A stretch of DNA of 43,633 bases. Source: Chromobacterium haemolyticum DSM 19808 (lineage in GTDB: Bacteria > Pseudomonadota > Gammaproteobacteria > Burkholderiales > Chromobacteriaceae). The DNA is taken from assembly GCF_000711885.1 (NCBI RefSeq), contig NZ_JONK01000038.1:1-43633 (forward strand). The letters are read 5' to 3'. The position numbers were made by a program, and so were the translations under genes. Below, in pieces: positions 16,895-25,900 of the stretch. The stretch's first letter is position 1, and the number at the start of each line of letters is the position of its first letter. The notes beneath the pieces are model-generated. The model made no database searches and had not been told where the DNA came from. It saw nothing but the letters and a program-made list of their open reading frames with translations.

Positions 16895-17401
16895 ATGTCC
16901 GTTTCCATGTACCAAGCCTCTGTCCCGGCGCTGATCCGGGGCCTGAACAATCTGTCTGCCATTCTGGACAAGGCCGCCGCCGACGCCGCCGCGCGCAATA
17001 TCGCGCCGGACGTACTGCTCAACGCCCGGCTGGCGCCGGACATGTTCGCGCTGACGCGCCAGGTGCAGATCGCCAGCGACAGCGCCAAAGGCTGCGCCGC
17101 GCGGCTGGCGGGCGTTGAGGTGCCGAGCTACGCCGACGACGAAGCCAGCTTTGCCGATTTGCAACAGCGCATTGCCAAGACCGTGGCGTTTTTGCAGGGT
17201 TTCAACGCCGCCCAGATCGACGGCAGCGAGGCGCGGGAAGTAGTGCTGAAAGTGCGCGGAGATGAAATCCGCTTCAGCGGACAAAACTATCTGCTGGGCT
17301 TTGTGCTGCCCAACTTCTACTTCCATCTTACCGCCGCCTACGCCATCCTGCGCCACAATGGTGTGCCGCTGGGCAAGATGGATTACTTGGGCGGCGTGTA
17401 A
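16895..17401 (+). CDS. DUF1993 family protein
   Basis: A 168-residue soluble protein matching DUF1993: MSVSMYQASVPALIRGLNNL at the start, DMFALTRQVQIASDSAKGCAARLAG in the middle, and FHLTAAYAILRHNGVPLGKMDYLG at the end. The family is probably related to the DinB-like four-helix bundles, with no established biochemical role. AGGAG is 6 bases before the ATG at 16895. A candidate -10 (TATGCT) lies about 60 bp upstream. The stop codon overlaps the first base of the downstream 145-bp palindromic element. Confidence 0.88.
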   Translation: MSVSMYQASVPALIRGLNNLSAILDKAAADAAARNIAPDVLLNARLAPDMFALTRQVQIASDSAKGCAARLAGVEVPSYADDEASFADLQQRIAKTVAFLQGFNAAQIDGSEAREVVLKVRGDEIRFSGQNYLLGFVLPNFYFHLTAAYAILRHNGVPLGKMDYLGGV

Positions 17402-17545
17402 GAACCTGTTTACGATCTGCTGCGCGTCGTGAAACGTGACACGGTGAGTACGCCCTCAAAATGCTCATGTACCACGTGTACATTCCGCTTTTTCGCTCGT
17501 TGCCGCCTTGTCTCGCCTTAGCTCGCGAGATCGTAAACACGTTCT
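17401..17545. repeat. 145-bp imperfect palindromic intergenic element (MITE-like)
   Basis: The ends are 18-bp inverted repeats differing at one base: AGAACCTGTTTACGATCT at 17401-17418 and AGATCGTAAACACGTTCT at 17528-17545. The centre also pairs (ATGTAC and GTACAT around 17465-17485), and the flanks of the centre are partly complementary, so the RNA could fold into a long hairpin. It has no coding capacity. Similar elements with GTTTACGATCT ends are, to my recollection, dispersed in some Proteobacteria. It lies between convergent genes and could serve as a two-way terminator. Confidence 0.7.
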
Positions 17546-17567
17546 AAGTCCTGGGGGCCGCCGCCGC

Positions 17568-19160
17568 TCAGCCGCCGGCGGCCGGCGCCTCCGGCGTCAG
17601 GATAGTCTCCTGCGCCAGCTCCAGCTTTTCCGGATAGTCGCGGCTGTAATGCAGGCCGCGGCTCTCCTTGCGCAGCAGCGCGGAGCGCACGATCAATTCC
17701 GAAGTCTGCACCAGATTGCGCAGCTCGATCAGATCGTTGCTGACGTGGAAATGGCGGTAATACTCGTTGATCTCCTCGGACAGCAGGCGGATGCGGTTTT
17801 GCGCCCGCATCAGCCGCTTATTGGTGCGCACGATGCCCACATAGTCCCACATCGCCCGGCGCAGTTCGTCCCAGTTGTGGGATATCACCACCTCTTCGTC
17901 CGGGTCCGTCACCTGGCTGTCGTCCCAGTCCGGGATCTTGGGCAGCTTGATCTCCGGCGCGGCCAGGATGTCCTCCGCCGCCGCCTTGCCTATCACCAGA
18001 CATTCCAGCAAGGAGTTGCTGGCCAGCCGGTTGGCTCCGTGCAAGCCGGTGCAGGCCACTTCGCCCACCGCGTACAACGCGTCCACATCGGTGTGGCCGG
18101 TCAGGTCCGTAATCAGGCCGCCGCAGGTGAAATGCACCGCTGGCACCACCGGGATGGGCTGTTGGGTGATGTCTATGCCCAGCTCCAGGCAATGGGCGTA
18201 GATATTGGGGAAATGCTCGCGGATGAAATGGGCCGGCTTGTAGGAAATGTCCAGGTAAACGCAGTCCAGGCCGTGCTTCTTCATTTCAAAGTCGATGGCG
18301 CGCGCCACCACGTCGCGCGGCGCCAGCTCGGCGCGCGGATCGTGCTCCGGCATGAAGCGGGTGCCGTCCGGCAGCTTCAGGACGCCGCCCTCGCCGCGCA
18401 CGGCCTCGGTGATCAGGAAAGACTTGCTGTGCGGGTGATACAGGCAAGTGGGGTGGAATTGCATGAATTCCATATTTCCCACCCGGCAGCCGGCGCGCCA
18501 GCCCATGGCGATGCCGTCGCCGGTGGCGGTGTCCGGGTTGGTGGTGTACAGATAAACCTTGCCGGCGCCGCCGGAGGCCAGAATGGTGTGCTTGGCGGCA
18601 ATGGTCACCACCTGGTCCGCCTGCTTGTCCAGCGCGTACACCCCGTAAGCCCGGTTGCTCGGCAGGCCCAGCTTGCGCGAGGTGATCAGATCGATGGCGA
18701 TATGTTCTTCCAGCTCCGTGATATTGGGGTGAGCCTTGATCTTCTGCCCCAGCGTGCTGGTCACCGCCGCGCCGGTGGCGTCCGCGGCGTGGATGATGCG
18801 GCGGTGGCTGTGGCCGCCCTCGCGGGTCAGGTGATAGCCGGTGCGGTGGGTTTCATCCTTGGTGAAGGGCACGCCCAGCGCAATAAGCCAATCAATGGCT
18901 TCCTTGGAATGCTCGACGATGAAGCGCGCGGCCTCCTCGTTGCACAGTCCGGCGCCGGCAATCAGGGTATCGCGGATGTGTTCCTCCACCGAATCCTCGG
19001 TGTCCAGCACCGCGGCGATGCCGCCCTGGGCGTAAGTGGAACTGCCTTCCAGCAAATCGCGCTTGGTAATCAGGCCCACCTTGCGGCTTTCCGCCAGGTG
19101 CAAGGCCAAGGTCATCCCGGCCAGACCGCTGCCGATGATCAGAACATCAAACTTAAGCAT
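17568..19160 (-). CDS. nadB: L-aspartate oxidase
   Basis: A 530-residue FAD enzyme that oxidises L-aspartate to iminoaspartate, the first step of de novo NAD synthesis. It starts with the Rossmann FAD motif ([20 protein letters not shown]). Succinate-dehydrogenase/fumarate-reductase flavoprotein family motifs follow: [51 protein letters not shown] and [18 protein letters not shown]. Length is normal (E. coli 540). ATG 19160 is chosen because AGGA lies about 9 bases upstream and the flavin motif starts at once; the frame is open further upstream without support. nadA and nadC are not adjacent. It is convergent with the DUF1993 gene across the palindromic element. Confidence 0.96.
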   Translation of the reverse strand: MLKFDVLIIGSGLAGMTLALHLAESRKVGLITKRDLLEGSSTYAQGGIAAVLDTEDSVEEHIRDTLIAGAGLCNEEAARFIVEHSKEAIDWLIALGVPFTKDETHRTGYHLTREGGHSHRRIIHAADATGAAVTSTLGQKIKAHPNITELEEHIAIDLITSRKLGLPSNRAYGVYALDKQADQVVTIAAKHTILASGGAGKVYLYTTNPDTATGDGIAMGWRAGCRVGNMEFMQFHPTCLYHPHSKSFLITEAVRGEGGVLKLPDGTRFMPEHDPRAELAPRDVVARAIDFEMKKHGLDCVYLDISYKPAHFIREHFPNIYAHCLELGIDITQQPIPVVPAVHFTCGGLITDLTGHTDVDALYAVGEVACTGLHGANRLASNSLLECLVIGKAAAEDILAAPEIKLPKIPDWDDSQVTDPDEEVVISHNWDELRRAMWDYVGIVRTNKRLMRAQNRIRLLSEEINEYYRHFHVSNDLIELRNLVQTSELIVRSALLRKESRGLHYSRDYPEKLELAQETILTPEAPAAGG

Positions 19161-19226
19161 GATGAAATCCTGCAGGACGCAGAGTCGAAATGGATAGGCA
19201 GCGTAGCAGACTTCATGCTGGTGTGA

Positions 19227-19255
19227 CAGATAGGGGGCTGGCAAGCACTGCTCAA
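19227..19255 (-). promoter_or_regulatory. Candidate nadB promoter
   Basis: The minus strand reads TTGAGC (19250-19255), a 17-bp spacer and TATCTG (19227-19232), a fair sigma-70 match about 70 bp before the nadB start. The rest of the roughly 300-bp gap up to 19457 shows no supportable gene. Confidence 0.35.
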
Positions 19256-19457
19256 GTGGAGTGTGCTTGTGGGAGTTGATTACGTCGAAGCGGTCAGCAC
19301 TTGTCGTGCAGGCTAGGTGCCTTTTCTAGCCCTGAAGATGGGGGCCTCGTTTGCCGCACAAGGAAGAATCTTCCATATCTAGCCCCATGTCTGGTAGGCC
19401 GTCTTTCCTTGTGGGCATGAGGTGATATTGCCAAAGATCGAGTATCAAAAGAACGAC

Positions 19458-19670
19458 TTACTGATTCTCTATTATTCTGTTTTGGTTTTCTTCGGAGAGC
19501 CAGTTCCAAATAGTCTTGTAATAAGCTTCGTGAATTTCTGAGTAGTTATTCTCGCCAAATTCCTGGAAATTTTTCAGGGTGTAATTGTCCGGCTGATGAA
19601 ATAATTCGTGAATTTTTTCAATTAAAGAAAATACTCTTAAGACTTCATCTTGATCAATTTGCTCTGTCAT
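19458..19670 (-). CDS. Small acidic hypothetical protein, possible orphan immunity
   Basis: A 70-residue protein rich in Glu, Asp, Asn, Gln and aromatic residues (FQEFGENNYSEIHEAYYKTI, then WNWLSEENQNR). No signal peptide or membrane helix is visible. GGAAG lies about 9 bases before the ATG. Base composition is clearly more AT-rich than the flanking nadB and DUF1484 genes, suggesting transfer. It is on the same strand and side as the gene cluster behind the Rhs toxin gene, so an orphan immunity protein is one possibility. I recognise no family. Confidence 0.5.
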   Translation of the reverse strand: MTEQIDQDEVLRVFSLIEKIHELFHQPDNYTLKNFQEFGENNYSEIHEAYYKTIWNWLSEENQNRIIENQ

Positions 19671-20119
19671 GTCTTTTGACTTCCATATGAGTGCGAGGGG
19701 CCGGGTTAGACGGAGGGGGCGTAGTGCACCGTTGTGGCTTTGTGCAGTAGGCCGGAGTCTGAACGGTTGGCCTCATGTTGCTTCCTACAGACACTTTGAC
19801 GGCACGCATGGATTCGGCATCGGCCAAGGGGATGCCGCAGAAGGCGCCAGCGTCTTGCCTCCCAGCCCCAAGCACGTGATAATCCGGCCGTGCTGTGCAT
19901 CAGCACCGGAATTAGCGTTCCGAGGCAAGAAGGCGGACAGCCGCACATGCGGCATCTCATGTCCGAACACACCATAGATACGTCTACTCTTGGGCGGGTC
20001 ATGGTGGGAGCGTGCTTGCACGCGCCGGATCCTTCTTGCCGGTAACGCTAATCCTGCCATGTTCCCGCCGCCTCCGCTTAGCGTCGGAGGGCGGGCATAA
20101 TGCTCAAGAAGGAGTCGCC
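19671..20119. other. 449-bp stretch without a supportable gene
   Basis: Several short open frames overlap here on both strands, but none has a ribosome site with a plausible protein. Their cysteine-, arginine- and proline-rich translations look like chance frames. It may be a decayed gene. AAGGAG at its end belongs to the next gene. Confidence 0.5.
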
Positions 20120-20443
20120 ATGACTAGCGCCACTCAAGTTTCCCACATCTCGTCACTATCAACCTTGCTGTTCCAACTGAAAAGCTTGCGTCAGCAAAAT
20201 CCCTCGTTGAACCCGATTGACCCATTGTTGCAGCAGCTCGACGAATACGGCGAGCACTTCCATCACAGCGCTCAACTGATCTGCCTGGAACTCGGCCAGG
20301 TCAGCAGCGCTTTGAGCGCGTTGGCGGCCATGCTGGACCAATCCAACCTAGACACGCTGGAGTGCGAGCAGATGTATTGCCTGCTGGAACCCTTCGCCCG
20401 CCGTTTGCAGCAGACCACGGTGCAAATGCAGGAACTGGCTTAA
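20120..20443 (+). CDS. Probable DUF1484 family protein
   Basis: A 107-residue, mostly helical protein. Stretches such as LICLELGQVSSALSALAAML and MYCLLEPFARRLQQTTVQMQ agree with my recollection of DUF1484, a family of about 110 residues found in Ralstonia, Chromobacterium and relatives. Its function is unknown. AAGGAG lies 7 bases before the ATG at 20120; an upstream in-frame start at 20012 adds an unlikely tail. It is the only plus-strand gene in the accessory region and has a hairpin terminator behind it. The family call is tentative. Confidence 0.65.
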   Translation: MTSATQVSHISSLSTLLFQLKSLRQQNPSLNPIDPLLQQLDEYGEHFHHSAQLICLELGQVSSALSALAAMLDQSNLDTLECEQMYCLLEPFARRLQQTTVQMQELA

Positions 20444-20458
20444 CTCTCCTAAACGACC

Positions 20459-20478
20459 AAAGCCCCGGGCGGGGCTTT
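20459..20478 (+). terminator. Hairpin terminator after the DUF1484-like gene
   Basis: AAAGCCCC, loop GGGC and GGGGCTTT form an 8-bp stem 15 bases past the stop codon. The T-run is only three bases and part of the stem, so termination may be partial. It could work in both directions. Confidence 0.6.
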
Positions 20479-20533
20479 GGGCTGGCTGCGGCTTGGGTTC
20501 GATTCGGTGTTGTTGCATTAGTCGGCAACAGTG

Positions 20534-20821
20534 CTAGTTTGCTTTTTGCGCTAGCGGATTGATATCGCCGCTAGGATTCTCTGTGCTTGATTCCAGGACT
20601 TGCAGTCCATTTCTTCCAGCTTCCCTATAAATTTCTACGCATTTGTAGCACATTGGCTTTAATGTTTCCAATATATTGTTTAATGCATTTTCGTCTTCTA
20701 TTTTGACTTGAAGGGAGTGAAAGGTCATTCCGTATATGGTTTCCCCCTCGATGACCACGAGGGGGAATTCGATTTCTTCAAAAACAATGCCTGAGTATAG
20801 TGTTTTTTCGAGTGTATTTTT
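20534..20821 (-). pseudogene. N-terminally truncated hypothetical gene
   Basis: The frame is open for 95 codons, but the only workable start is a GTG at 20758, giving 74 residues. The 21 codons upstream of that GTG (reading YSGIVFEEIEFPL just before it) look like real protein sequence, yet end at a stop codon at 20822-20824 without an ATG. A normal protein therefore seems to have lost its 5' end. The rest (TIYGMTFHSLQVKIEDENAL, MCYKCVEIYREAGRNGLQVL) is a mixed alpha/beta sequence of moderate AT content. No family is recognised. It sits in the cluster behind the rhs toxin gene and may be the remnant of an older immunity or effector gene. If GTG is used, a short protein is still possible. Confidence 0.45.
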
Positions 20822-21085
20822 TTATGGCGTTGGCTGCTCTATTGCTGACGCTTTCAGTGCCTGACCAGCCGTGTTGTGCACAGTTCAGAAGCGGTATGTT
20901 TTATTCATTTTAAACTTTAGGCTTTTTGTGGTTGTGACTTATGCCTAGTCTTTGGAGAGGAGCTTTTGCCTTCTTTATTGGAGGGCCGCTTGACATGTTT
21001 TCTATCTTGTAGCCACGGTTATTGTTGGAGGGCTGTGTTTTAGGTGTGGCTGTTGAGCTTATGGATTGGATGAGCGTTGTTAAAA
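20822..21085. other. 264-bp AT-rich stretch without a supportable gene
   Basis: Short open peptides occur on both strands, including a minus-strand run of about 55 stop-free codons just after the next gene, without a start codon. A plus-strand hydrophobic peptide at about 20944-21015 starts MPSLWRGAFAFFIGG. Neither has a ribosome site. It is best read as decayed sequence between cassette remnants. Confidence 0.4.
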
Positions 21086-21712
21086 TTAGTACTTGATGAG
21101 CTTTGAGTTGTTGTCAATTGCCGTGATTTTGAATTTTCCATCGGCAAGGATTTTTAATTCTTGAAAAAAGAAGTCAAGATCATTGGCGAATACATCAAAA
21201 GCGCCATAGCCATATTCCCCTGATGTTTTTGCTATGCAAATGTAGTGGCACGAATTTGTAAGTAGCTCGTAGGTGTCGCTATCAATGCTTAGTATTGGAT
21301 CGTCTAAAAAAAGGGTAAGACCTGGTTTTGTCGGAGGAGAGATTGTGCGGTGACGAGATAACATTTCGTATTTTTTTAAATCGTTTTTGTGTTTTTGGTG
21401 TTCATCATATAGTTTTTCAAATTTCCCACCGTTATCTTTGAATAGAAATTGGGGTGCATAGGCAATTGGTGTGTCCTGTGGAGGACAAAGCTCATTTTGT
21501 ATGTTTAAGAAATAGCAATTTGCAATCATGGATTTGATGAAGGCATGGCCTTCTTCACTCTGATTAAATCCAATATTACCGTTTTTATTTTTAGCCATGA
21601 CCAAGGAGAACTCAGCCGTCTCTGGTGCGCAGATGTTATCAATTCTAGTGCTGGAAAATTTTTTGAATTGATGGAATTGAACTTTGTGATAAAGGATCGT
21701 ATTTTCTGTCAT
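21086..21712 (-). CDS. Hypothetical protein, possible orphan immunity or effector-linked
   Basis: A 208-residue protein without signal peptide or obvious membrane helix. It is polar, with many Lys, Asn, Phe and Tyr residues, and ends in KITAIDNNSKLIKY. The ATG at 21712 is preferred because AGGA lies 6 bases upstream; the open frame reaches 21781 with no other support. Low GC compared with the T6SS genes marks it as part of the imported cluster behind rhs. There is no recognised domain. The middle (LTLFLDDPILSIDSDTYELL) resembles the hydrophobic strand-helix pattern common in immunity proteins, but that is only an impression. Confidence 0.6.
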   Translation of the reverse strand: MTENTILYHKVQFHQFKKFSSTRIDNICAPETAEFSLVMAKNKNGNIGFNQSEEGHAFIKSMIANCYFLNIQNELCPPQDTPIAYAPQFLFKDNGGKFEKLYDEHQKHKNDLKKYEMLSRHRTISPPTKPGLTLFLDDPILSIDSDTYELLTNSCHYICIAKTSGEYGYGAFDVFANDLDFFFQELKILADGKFKITAIDNNSKLIKY

Positions 21713-21782
21713 CTTTAATCCTAGGGTAGTACGATTTGCTCGTTGCGTAGCTAGGGACGATAGAGAAGTAATGCACAGCACT

Positions 21783-22154
21783 CTAGCAATTTAGCATGGT
21801 CAATCTCACCAGTTTTTGCGATGACGTCGCCCTGGCGGGGGGCGTGGCTTGGGTTTTAAATCGAAAACTCACGTCATTGCCCATGATCTGCAAGCCTGTT
21901 ATTTCCACTCTATCCAGTTTTTGTAGTGTGCCGGTTAAGTAAAAACTGTGCTCTTGTATTTCACTTTTCAATCGGTTGATGTCGGCAAAAAGTTGATTGT
22001 TTGCTGCGTGCTCAAATGCGTTGAATAGGTTTTTGTACAATGAGAAATGCGGGCTTGGTGTGAGGGCTCCCAGTATGAACCTCCCATCGAGGGATGTCGT
22101 GATAATGCTGCCGATTAAATTCCCGCTTTGGTCATGCAAATTAAAGCTTGTCAT
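21783..22154 (-). CDS. Hypothetical protein, unknown
   Basis: A 123-residue protein. The first part (NLHDQSGNLIGSIITTSLDG, then RFILGALTPSPHFSLYKNLF) looks like alternating strands and helices. The last 25 residues (from TQATPPARATSSQ) change to a GC-rich, low-complexity composition, so the natural 3' end may have been replaced by a deletion or frameshift. The ribosome site before ATG 22154 is poor. It lies 101 bp behind the predicted immunity gene on the same strand and could be co-transcribed. No family is recognised. Confidence 0.5.
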   Translation of the reverse strand: MTSFNLHDQSGNLIGSIITTSLDGRFILGALTPSPHFSLYKNLFNAFEHAANNQLFADINRLKSEIQEHSFYLTGTLQKLDRVEITGLQIMGNDVSFRFKTQATPPARATSSQKLVRLTMLNC

Positions 22155-22255
22155 TGCAGGTGTCTTGTTGAATTGATTTGAGTTCTAAAGATAAATGCCT
22201 GTTTCTACTTGTTAAGGTCGGGCTGAGGTGTGAAAATCCATTGTGTTAAATTAAG

Positions 22256-22987
22256 CTATATGAATGTGATTATTTTTTTATATTCTTCAAAGGCCTTTGA
22301 GTTGATGTCTTTGAGTTCTTGTTCGCCTTCGACGGCTAAAAAGGTTTTTAATGCACTGAACTCATTTTCGCTTAAGTGTTCTTTCCATTGGATCAAAAAA
22401 TCCAACTGGGTATCATTGTTTGTTAAGTAATTGAAGGCGCTGCAGAGCGAGTCGGGTACCTCAGATGTTATCTTTTTTAAATAACTGTCCCATGGTGTTT
22501 CTGAGGCGTTCCATATGTCTTTAATGGTACTCCAGTCTAACTGTGGAGGTGTTGTAGTTGTTAGTCCTAACGATTCTACTTTTTCTATCGTGTTAAAAAG
22601 GGAGTCGCTGATTGCTTGTGTTAGGTTCGTGGTGTTTAGCCAATAGATGTGGGCGCAAATGCTGATTAGAGTGTTCTCAGCGGTTCTTCTGTATTCGTTT
22701 TCATTGTCAATAATGTTTTTTAAAATATATACTTTTGATATCGCTGCTTTGTCGTTGATGTTGTTTTCTAATTCAGATGTGAATTTATTTTCAATAAAAT
22801 CAATTTGTTTTTTTGAAAAATCGACATCGTCGAAATAGTCTTCGCCACCCTCCATGATGAGTGGGGTTATGTTTCGTGCTATTTTCTGTATTGCCTCAGC
22901 TGTGTGCGTGCTTTGGCTGTTAAATATGTGTTGATTGAAGCAGTCTGAGCTTATGAGGAAAATAAGTTCATATATACTATATGTCAT
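22256..22987 (-). CDS. Predicted immunity protein for the Rhs toxin
   Basis: A 243-residue soluble protein, strongly AT-rich in sequence, with many acidic residues and no signal peptide. Its ATG overlaps the rhs TGA stop by 4 bp (ATGA), with AGG about 7 bases upstream, so the two are translationally coupled. In Rhs and other polymorphic toxin systems the gene immediately after the toxin tip is almost always its cognate immunity gene, which blocks self and sibling killing. A cytoplasmic location would fit a toxin that acts in the cytoplasm. I recognise no immunity family. The role rests on position, coupling and composition rather than homology. Confidence 0.75.
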   Translation of the reverse strand: MTYSIYELIFLISSDCFNQHIFNSQSTHTAEAIQKIARNITPLIMEGGEDYFDDVDFSKKQIDFIENKFTSELENNINDKAAISKVYILKNIIDNENEYRRTAENTLISICAHIYWLNTTNLTQAISDSLFNTIEKVESLGLTTTTPPQLDWSTIKDIWNASETPWDSYLKKITSEVPDSLCSAFNYLTNNDTQLDFLIQWKEHLSENEFSALKTFLAVEGEQELKDINSKAFEEYKKIITFI

Positions 22988-25900
22988 TTTGTGCCTGCGG
23001 GTTTGGTTGGGATGTCTGATTTAGCTATTGTGCGAATGCTATTGGGGATGGTGTAGTGTTGGTTGCACCCGCCCTCGTCAAAGTCCCGAATATCAGATTG
23101 TAGTCCATCTCTCAATTGTTTGGCTGCCCGTATATGCCCTTCGTAGGAACCTTTACCTTTTAGGTTGCCATAATTTCGAGCATCCGACATGCCAGGAGCA
23201 AAGTCATACAACTTGTAAGTATCTTCGTTTAGATGGTCAATTCGCTCTTTCAGGCCTCTAGAGCCATCTTTCTTTTTCTCCGCAAGAGCTTTCTTATATA
23301 CGTTAGCAAGAAGTGCTTTACATTTTGCTTTGTCAAGACAGCTTTTTAATCCAAGTGGGTCCACCCACTCAATTGGGTTCGGTGCATAACTGTGGATATT
23401 AATCCCACCCATCAAGCCAATCGGATCCCGCGAAATAAAGCGCCCGATCTCCGGATCATAGTAACGGTGGCGGTTATAGTGCAGCCCGGATTCCTCATCC
23501 TGGTACTGGCCCTGGAAGCGGAAGGGATTGCGGATGCTGGTCTTGCTGGCGGCGTCGGCGATGATTTCCCGCGCTTGCCCCCAGGCCTGGTAGTCCATTT
23601 CCAGCGCCAGCGCGCCTTGTTCGTCGGTCAGCGCCTGAGGGGTGCCCAGGTGGTCGGTGTGGTAGTAGTACACCGCCGTCGGTTCGCTGGGTTCCGGCGC
23701 CGGCTTGCGTAGCGGGTCCAGGTCTGAGTCATAGGGGCGGTGCTGGCTCCAGCGCGGCACTTTGACACCGCGCACGGCTTCGGTGTGGACTTGGGCCAGC
23801 GGCACGAAGCTGTCAGGTTCAAACAGATAGTGCACCGCTTGTTCGTCGCGGGTTTCAAAGGCCAGCACGTCGCCGTCCCAGCCATAAAGCGTGGTCTGGC
23901 CGGCCTGGGTTTTGGCGATGCGGCGGCCCAGCGGATCGTAGTGGTAGTCGGTGCGTTGGCCGTCCGGCGCGGTCAGGCGGGACAGGCGATTGTGGCTGTC
24001 CCATTCCAGCTTGGTGAGCGCGCCGTTGACGCGTTTTTCCACCAGGTTGCCGCGGCTGTCGTAGCGGTAGTGGCGGCCAGCGTACTGGCTGAGCAGGTTG
24101 CCCAGCAGGCTGTTGTCCTGGTGGCCATCGGCGGCCGGGGTGTTGTCCAGCAGGTTGCCGGCCGGGTCGAAACGGAAGCTTTCCACGCCCTTGGGAGTAG
24201 CGGCTTCCAGTAGGCGGCCCACCGGGTCGTAGCGGTAGTTGAGCTGGCCGGCGCGGCTGTCGGCGATGCCGGTGAGCTGGCCGGCGGCGTCGTACTGGTA
24301 TTGGCAGTTCCACTGGGTGCTGCCCATCAGCCGCTGGCTGGCCAGGCGGCCGGCCTTGTCGTAGGCCAGGGTCTGTTGCAAGGCATTGCCCAGCACGCGC
24401 TGGGTTTCGCGGTGCAGCTTGTCGCGCTCCAGGTTGATGATGTCGCGCTGGCCGAACAGCAGGCCGTGCACGTGGCCGCTGCCGTAGCTGAGGATGTCCA
24501 CGCGGCGGCCGTCCGGACGCAGGGTGGCAATGCGGTTGCCCAGCGGGTCGTGTTCATGTTGCCAGCGGTAGGTTTCCTTGACGCCGGCCACGCTATAGCC
24601 GTGGTGTTCTTCTATTACATTGCCCACCGGATCGTAGATCCAGCGCAGGCTGGCGTAGCGGTTCTTGGCCTGGTATAGCCTGCCGGCGGGATCGTAGCCG
24701 AAGCTTTCCAGGCTGCCGGGCGCGCTGCGCTCGATCAGGCGGCCGGCGCGGTCGTAGCGATAAAGGGTGGCGACATCGCCTTCCTGTTGTTTTTCCAGCT
24801 GGCCGGCAGAGTTGTAGTGGTAGCGGGTGACGCTGCCGTCAAACCCGGTTTCCGAAATCAGCTGGCCGCCGGCATCGTATTCAAACAAATACTGACGGTG
24901 GTTTTCATTGCGCAGCGCGGTCAGCCGGCCCAGCTTGTCGTATTTGTAGGCCAGGCTGTGGCCGTTGGCGTCGGTGCGGGTTTGCAGCCTGCCGGCTTTG
25001 TCGTAGTCGTAATGGGTGGCGCGGCCCAGCGGGTCGGTGAGTTTGAGCAGGCGCGCCTCGGCGTCGTGTTCCAGCTGGGTGGCTTGGCCGTCTGGCTGGA
25101 CGATGGCTTGCAGGGTGCCGTTGGCCGCGTATTGGTAGCGGGTGGCGTTGCCCATCGCGTCTACGATCAACTGCGCGCGGCCGCGTTCGTCGTACTGCCA
25201 TTGGGTGGCGCTGCCGGAGCAGTCTGTATAGCTCTGCAGCAGGCCGTCCGGACGGTAGGCAATTTGCTTCTTGCCGCCCTTGGCATCGGTGATGGCCACC
25301 GGCAGGCCCTGTTCGTTGTAGGCGTACTTGGTCTTGTGGCCCAGCGGGTCGGTTTCCTCGATCAGCTGGCCCTTGTCGTTGTAGGCGCGCAGCCATTTTT
25401 CGCCGAGCGGATCGGTGATCTCCACGAGATTGTCCTGGGCGTCGTAGGCGAAGGCCACTTCACTGCCGTCGCGGCGCTCGTGCAGCACCATATTGCCCTT
25501 GTCATCGTACTCGTAGCTGTCTTGCGAACCGTCCGGGTGGATGTGGCTGACCAGCCGTTTTTTGGCGTCGTAGTTGAGCCACTCTTCCTTGTGGTCCGGG
25601 AAAATGGTGCGGTAGGGATAACCGGCTTCGTCGAAGTAGTATTCGGTGGTGCGGCCGTAGGCGTCGGTGACGTAGGTGAGGTCGATGTTGTCGTCCCAGG
25701 CCAGGTGGATGTCCAGGCTGCCGTCGTCGGCGTATTCGCGCACGGCGCGGGCGTCGGGGCCGTCGCTCTCCCATTCCAGGGTGATGCCGCGGTTGGTGCG
25801 GTCGGTGTAGCGGGTGATCAGGTGGCGGTGGTATTGATAGTTCCAGCTTTGGCCGTTCTCGTCGCTAGCGGCCAGCAGGTCGCCTGCGTTGCCGGCCAGC

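Noticed and set aside
17508-19226. A 572-codon open frame opposite nadB
   Set aside because: It is an antisense shadow of a complete housekeeping gene.
19706-20060. Overlapping short frames in the gap before the DUF1484-like gene
   Set aside because: They have no ribosome sites, biased Cys/Arg/Pro composition and mutual overlap; possibly decayed sequence but not supportable as genes.
20944-21015. A short hydrophobic plus-strand peptide
   Set aside because: It has no ribosome site and only about two dozen codons before a stop; insufficient support for a small membrane protein.
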